This document shows, piece after piece, positions 6,560 to 8,347 of a DNA stretch of 8,347 nt. How positions within the stretch are numbered: position 1 is the stretch's first letter; every line of letters starts with the position of its first letter. The notes under the pieces were generated by a model. That model saw only the letters and a list, made by a program, of their open reading frames with translations, ran no database searches and was not told the origin of the DNA. The position numbers and the translations under genes were made by a program. Location of the stretch: contig JBEKNT010000306.1 in NCBI GenBank assembly GCA_049522565.1, positions 1-8,347 on the forward strand. Direction: 5' to 3'. This DNA comes from JASHVB01 sp049522565 (GTDB lineage Bacteria; Pseudomonadota; Alphaproteobacteria; Acetobacterales; Acetobacteraceae).

Positions 6560-6775
6560 ATGGTCCTGGTCCGTTCCCTCGCCCTGCTGCCATTCATTGG
6601 CATTCTGGTTGGCACACCTTTCCTGAACCGCGTCACGCCCCTGGTTTTCGGCCTGCCCTTGCTGTTCGCCTGGCTGCTGCTGTGGATCGTGCTGACCAGC
6701 GTCATCATGCTGGTCATCTACCGTTGCGACCCGGCGAATCGAGCCTCGCCGCCTGACGCCGGAGCACGGCCATGA
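6560..6775 (+). CDS. DUF3311 small membrane protein, partner of the sodium:solute symporter
   Basis: The 71-residue product begins MVLVRSLALLPFIGILVG and has two likely membrane helices, about residues 6-19 and 32-54, joined by PFLNRVTPLVFGLPLLF. The block with N-R, P, and F-G-L-P before the second helix is characteristic of DUF3311, a 60-70 residue family usually encoded directly upstream of sodium:solute symporters. Its role is not established; a helper or accessory subunit for the transporter is the usual suggestion. The start is uncertain: ATG 6560 fits the family length, while an in-frame TTG at 6548 would add four residues; neither has a clear Shine-Dalgarno. Its TGA (6773-6775) overlaps the symporter ATG (6772) in an ATGA, which implies one mRNA and translational coupling. 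Confidence 0.87.
   Translation: MVLVRSLALLPFIGILVGTPFLNRVTPLVFGLPLLFAWLLLWIVLTSVIMLVIYRCDPANRASPPDAGARP
6761..6764 (+). promoter_or_regulatory. Shine-Dalgarno of the symporter gene
   Basis: GGAG lies seven bases before ATG 6772 and inside the 3' end of the DUF3311 gene. It supports the symporter start and the coupled arrangement. Confidence 0.75.
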
Positions 6776-8229
6776 ACGCTGCCCTCGTCATCATCGGCCT
6801 GACCGCCCTGGCCGCCCTCCTGCTGGGGCTGCGCGCCCGGGCCGGGCGCGACATGAACCTGGAGCAGTGGGCGGTCGGCGGCCGGCATTTCGGGACGGTC
6901 CTGGTGTTCGTGCTGATGGCCGGGGAGATCTACACCACCTTCACCTTCCTCGGCGGCAGCGGCTACGCCTACGGCCATGGCGGACCGACGTACTATATAT
7001 TGGCGTATGGCTGCCTGGCCTACATCATCTCCTATTGGATGCTGCCGCCGATCTGGCGCTACGCCCGGGAACGCCAACTGATCTCCCAGCCGGATTTCTT
7101 CGCCGCCAAATACACCAGCCCCGCCCTCGGCCTGGTGGTGGCCCTGGTCGGGATCGTCGCGCTGATCCCTTACCTCGTGCTGCAATTGAAGGGGTTGGGG
7201 ATCATCGTCGAGACCGCCTCCTACGGGGTCATCCCGTCGGCGGCGGCGATCTGGATCGGCGCCGCGGTGGTGACCGGCTACGTGATGGTGTCCGGCGTGC
7301 ACGGCTCCGCCTGGACGGCGGTGGCCAAGGATACGCTGATCCTGGCGGTGGCGATCTTCCTCGGCGTCTACCTGCCGATCCATCTCTATGGCGGCTACGG
7401 CGCGATGTTCGCTGCCATCGACGCCGCCAAGCCGGGCTTCCTGGCGCTGCCCGCCAAGGGCGAGAGCGTCACCTGGTTCGATTCGACGGTGCTGCTGACC
7501 GCGCTCGGCTTCTTCATGTGGCCGCACAGCTTCGGCTCGGTGTTCACCGCCCGCGCCGAGGCGGTGTTCCGCCGGAATGCGATCGTATTGCCGCTCTACC
7601 AGCTCATCCTGGCCTTCATCTTCTTCGTCGGCTTTGCCGCCGTGCTGAAGGTGCCCGGCCTGACCGGGCCGAATATCGACCTGTCGCTGTTCCGTCTCTC
7701 TATTGCTACGTTCGATCCCTGGTTCGTCGGGGTGATCGGCGCCGCCGGGGTGCTGACCGCCCTGGTGCCGGGCTCGATGATCATGATGACCGCGGCGACC
7801 CTGCTGGCGAACAACATCTACCGGCTGATGCACAAGGAAGCCACCGAGGCGCGCATCGGCAGCCTGGCAAAACTGTTCGTGCCGGTTGTGGCGCTGGTCG
7901 CGGTCTACTTCACCCTGCAAGGCGGCCAGACCATCGTTGCCCTGCTGCTGATGGGCTACAGCTTCGTCACCCAGCTTTTCCCGTCGCTGGTGATGAGCCT
8001 GCTGTCGCACAACCCGCTGTCCAAGGCCGGCGCCCTGGCCGGCATCGTCGTGGGCGTCGCGACAGTGGCGGCGATCACGCTGAGCCACAGCACGATCGCC
8101 ACGCTGTTCCCCGGCCTGCCCGAGGTGCTGCGCGACCTGAATGTCGGCATTGTTGCGCTGCTGCTGAACGTGGTGGCGACGGTGGTGGTGGGCCTGGCGA
8201 CGCGGCGCGTGGCGGCGGTGCCGGCGTGA
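6772..8229 (+). CDS. Sodium:solute symporter family protein (SSS, MctP-like)
   Basis: The 485-residue inner-membrane protein has about 13 hydrophobic segments and the usual length for the SSS family (TC 2.A.21), which couples solute uptake to a sodium or proton gradient. Landmarks include WAVGGRHFGTVLVFVLMAGE at 33-52, the FLGGSGYAYGHG glycine-rich loop at 59-70, VSGVHGSAWTAVAKDTLIL at 173-191 (the family's GG-x-W-T/D-like signature region), FFMWPHSFGSVFTAR at 247-261, and SMIMMTAATLLANNIYR at 335-351, whose Ser/Thr residues lie where the second sodium site is formed in homologues. The MWPHS block and an upstream DUF3311 partner resemble the monocarboxylate permease (MctP) branch, so lactate, pyruvate, acetate or alanine are plausible substrates; substrate specificity cannot be read from sequence. 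Third codon positions are overwhelmingly G or C, as expected for a native gene in this genome. The stop is followed within nine bases by a possible insertion-sequence end. Confidence 0.95.
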   Translation: MNAALVIIGLTALAALLLGLRARAGRDMNLEQWAVGGRHFGTVLVFVLMAGEIYTTFTFLGGSGYAYGHGGPTYYILAYGCLAYIISYWMLPPIWRYARERQLISQPDFFAAKYTSPALGLVVALVGIVALIPYLVLQLKGLGIIVETASYGVIPSAAAIWIGAAVVTGYVMVSGVHGSAWTAVAKDTLILAVAIFLGVYLPIHLYGGYGAMFAAIDAAKPGFLALPAKGESVTWFDSTVLLTALGFFMWPHSFGSVFTARAEAVFRRNAIVLPLYQLILAFIFFVGFAAVLKVPGLTGPNIDLSLFRLSIATFDPWFVGVIGAAGVLTALVPGSMIMMTAATLLANNIYRLMHKEATEARIGSLAKLFVPVVALVAVYFTLQGGQTIVALLLMGYSFVTQLFPSLVMSLLSHNPLSKAGALAGIVVGVATVAAITLSHSTIATLFPGLPEVLRDLNVGIVALLLNVVATVVVGLATRRVAAVPA

Positions 8230-8237
8230 TGACGGAG

Positions 8238-8347
8238 TGAACTTCTCCCACGTTTGGTGGACAGACCAAATTGTCGAGTTACGGCGAGAACGCCGCCTTC
8301 ACCGCGGCAGCCTGGAAGCGAGCATCGCTCGTTGGCGAGCTGCCTGC
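8238..8347. mobile_element. Possible terminal end of an IS3-type insertion sequence (cut by window edge)
   Basis: Starting at 8238 the sequence has TGAACTT, then a C-rich stretch, then TTTGGTGGACAG at 8253-8264. The TGA...CCC...TGGACA layout resembles the terminal inverted repeats of IS3-family elements as I remember them. On the minus strand an open frame runs from the window edge to a TAA at 8281-8279 and ends ARFQAAAVKAAFSP, which could be the last residues of a transposase ending about 40 bp from the element tip; only 22 codons are visible. Without the other end or a transposase domain this is tentative. Confidence 0.25.

Noticed and set aside
6253..6756. 167-codon plus-strand open frame covering the repeat array and part of the DUF3311 gene
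   Set aside because: It overlaps the DUF3311 gene in a different register and translates into low-complexity Arg/Asn/Ala sequence from the tandem repeats.
6718..8088. 456-codon minus-strand open frame opposite the symporter
   Set aside because: The translation is dominated by His, Gln, Arg and Asp, the usual shadow of a high-GC membrane-protein gene; the plus strand encodes an unmistakable symporter.
6867..8240. 457-codon plus-strand open frame in another register over the symporter gene
   Set aside because: Arg/Gly/Pro-rich translation without family features; it is a frame-shifted shadow made possible by the high third-position GC.
8282..8333. Short hairpins (CGGCG/CGCCG at 8282-8295 and CGAGC/GCTCG at 8319-8331) as terminator of the symporter operon
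   Set aside because: Five-pair GC stems without a T-run are expected by chance in this sequence.

Overview
This is a GC-rich chromosomal window, consistent with an alphaproteobacterium. Glycine/serine-rich RTX-like repeat proteins, GMC oxidoreductases and DUF2142 proteins together would suit Rhodospirillales/Acetobacteraceae, but that placement is inference from gene content because no rRNA or other phylogenetic marker is present.

There are six supported protein genes in five transcription blocks whose strand alternates (+, -, +, -, +). They are: the C-terminal part of a GMC-family FAD oxidoreductase (1-495, +, cut by the window edge); a family 2 glycosyltransferase of rhamnosyltransferase type (566-1654, -, convergent with the first gene, with an inverted repeat at the junction); a DUF2142 polytopic membrane protein (1860-3245, +, divergent from the glycosyltransferase); a 764-residue, almost lysine- and arginine-free repeat protein with RTX nonapeptides at its C-terminal side (3466-5760, -, with a very strong intrinsic terminator); and a two-gene operon of a DUF3311 small membrane protein plus a sodium:solute symporter (6560-8229, +).

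The first three genes look like fragments of a surface-polysaccharide neighbourhood: a GT-A sugar transferase, a GT-C-like membrane protein and an oxidoreductase that could act on an alcohol or sugar. The repeat protein is probably exported by a type I system and would then act at or outside the cell surface, but no ABC transporter, membrane fusion protein or outer membrane channel gene is visible. The DUF3311/symporter pair is a common uptake module for small carboxylates or similar solutes, translationally coupled by an ATGA overlap.

The ~800 bp between the repeat-protein gene and the DUF3311 gene (5761-6559) is the least explained stretch. It is visibly more AT-rich on its left side, holds a plausible promoter for the repeat-protein gene and a near-palindromic AT block, and on its right side carries seven tandem degenerate copies of a 16-17 bp unit around GGCAACCGA, with an eighth copy just upstream of the DUF3311 start. 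The last ~110 bases look like the terminal end of an IS3-type insertion sequence just after the symporter stop codon; this is a low-confidence call. No clear new multi-gene system is evident. The best candidates for something undescribed are the repeat protein and the repeat array upstream of the symporter operon.
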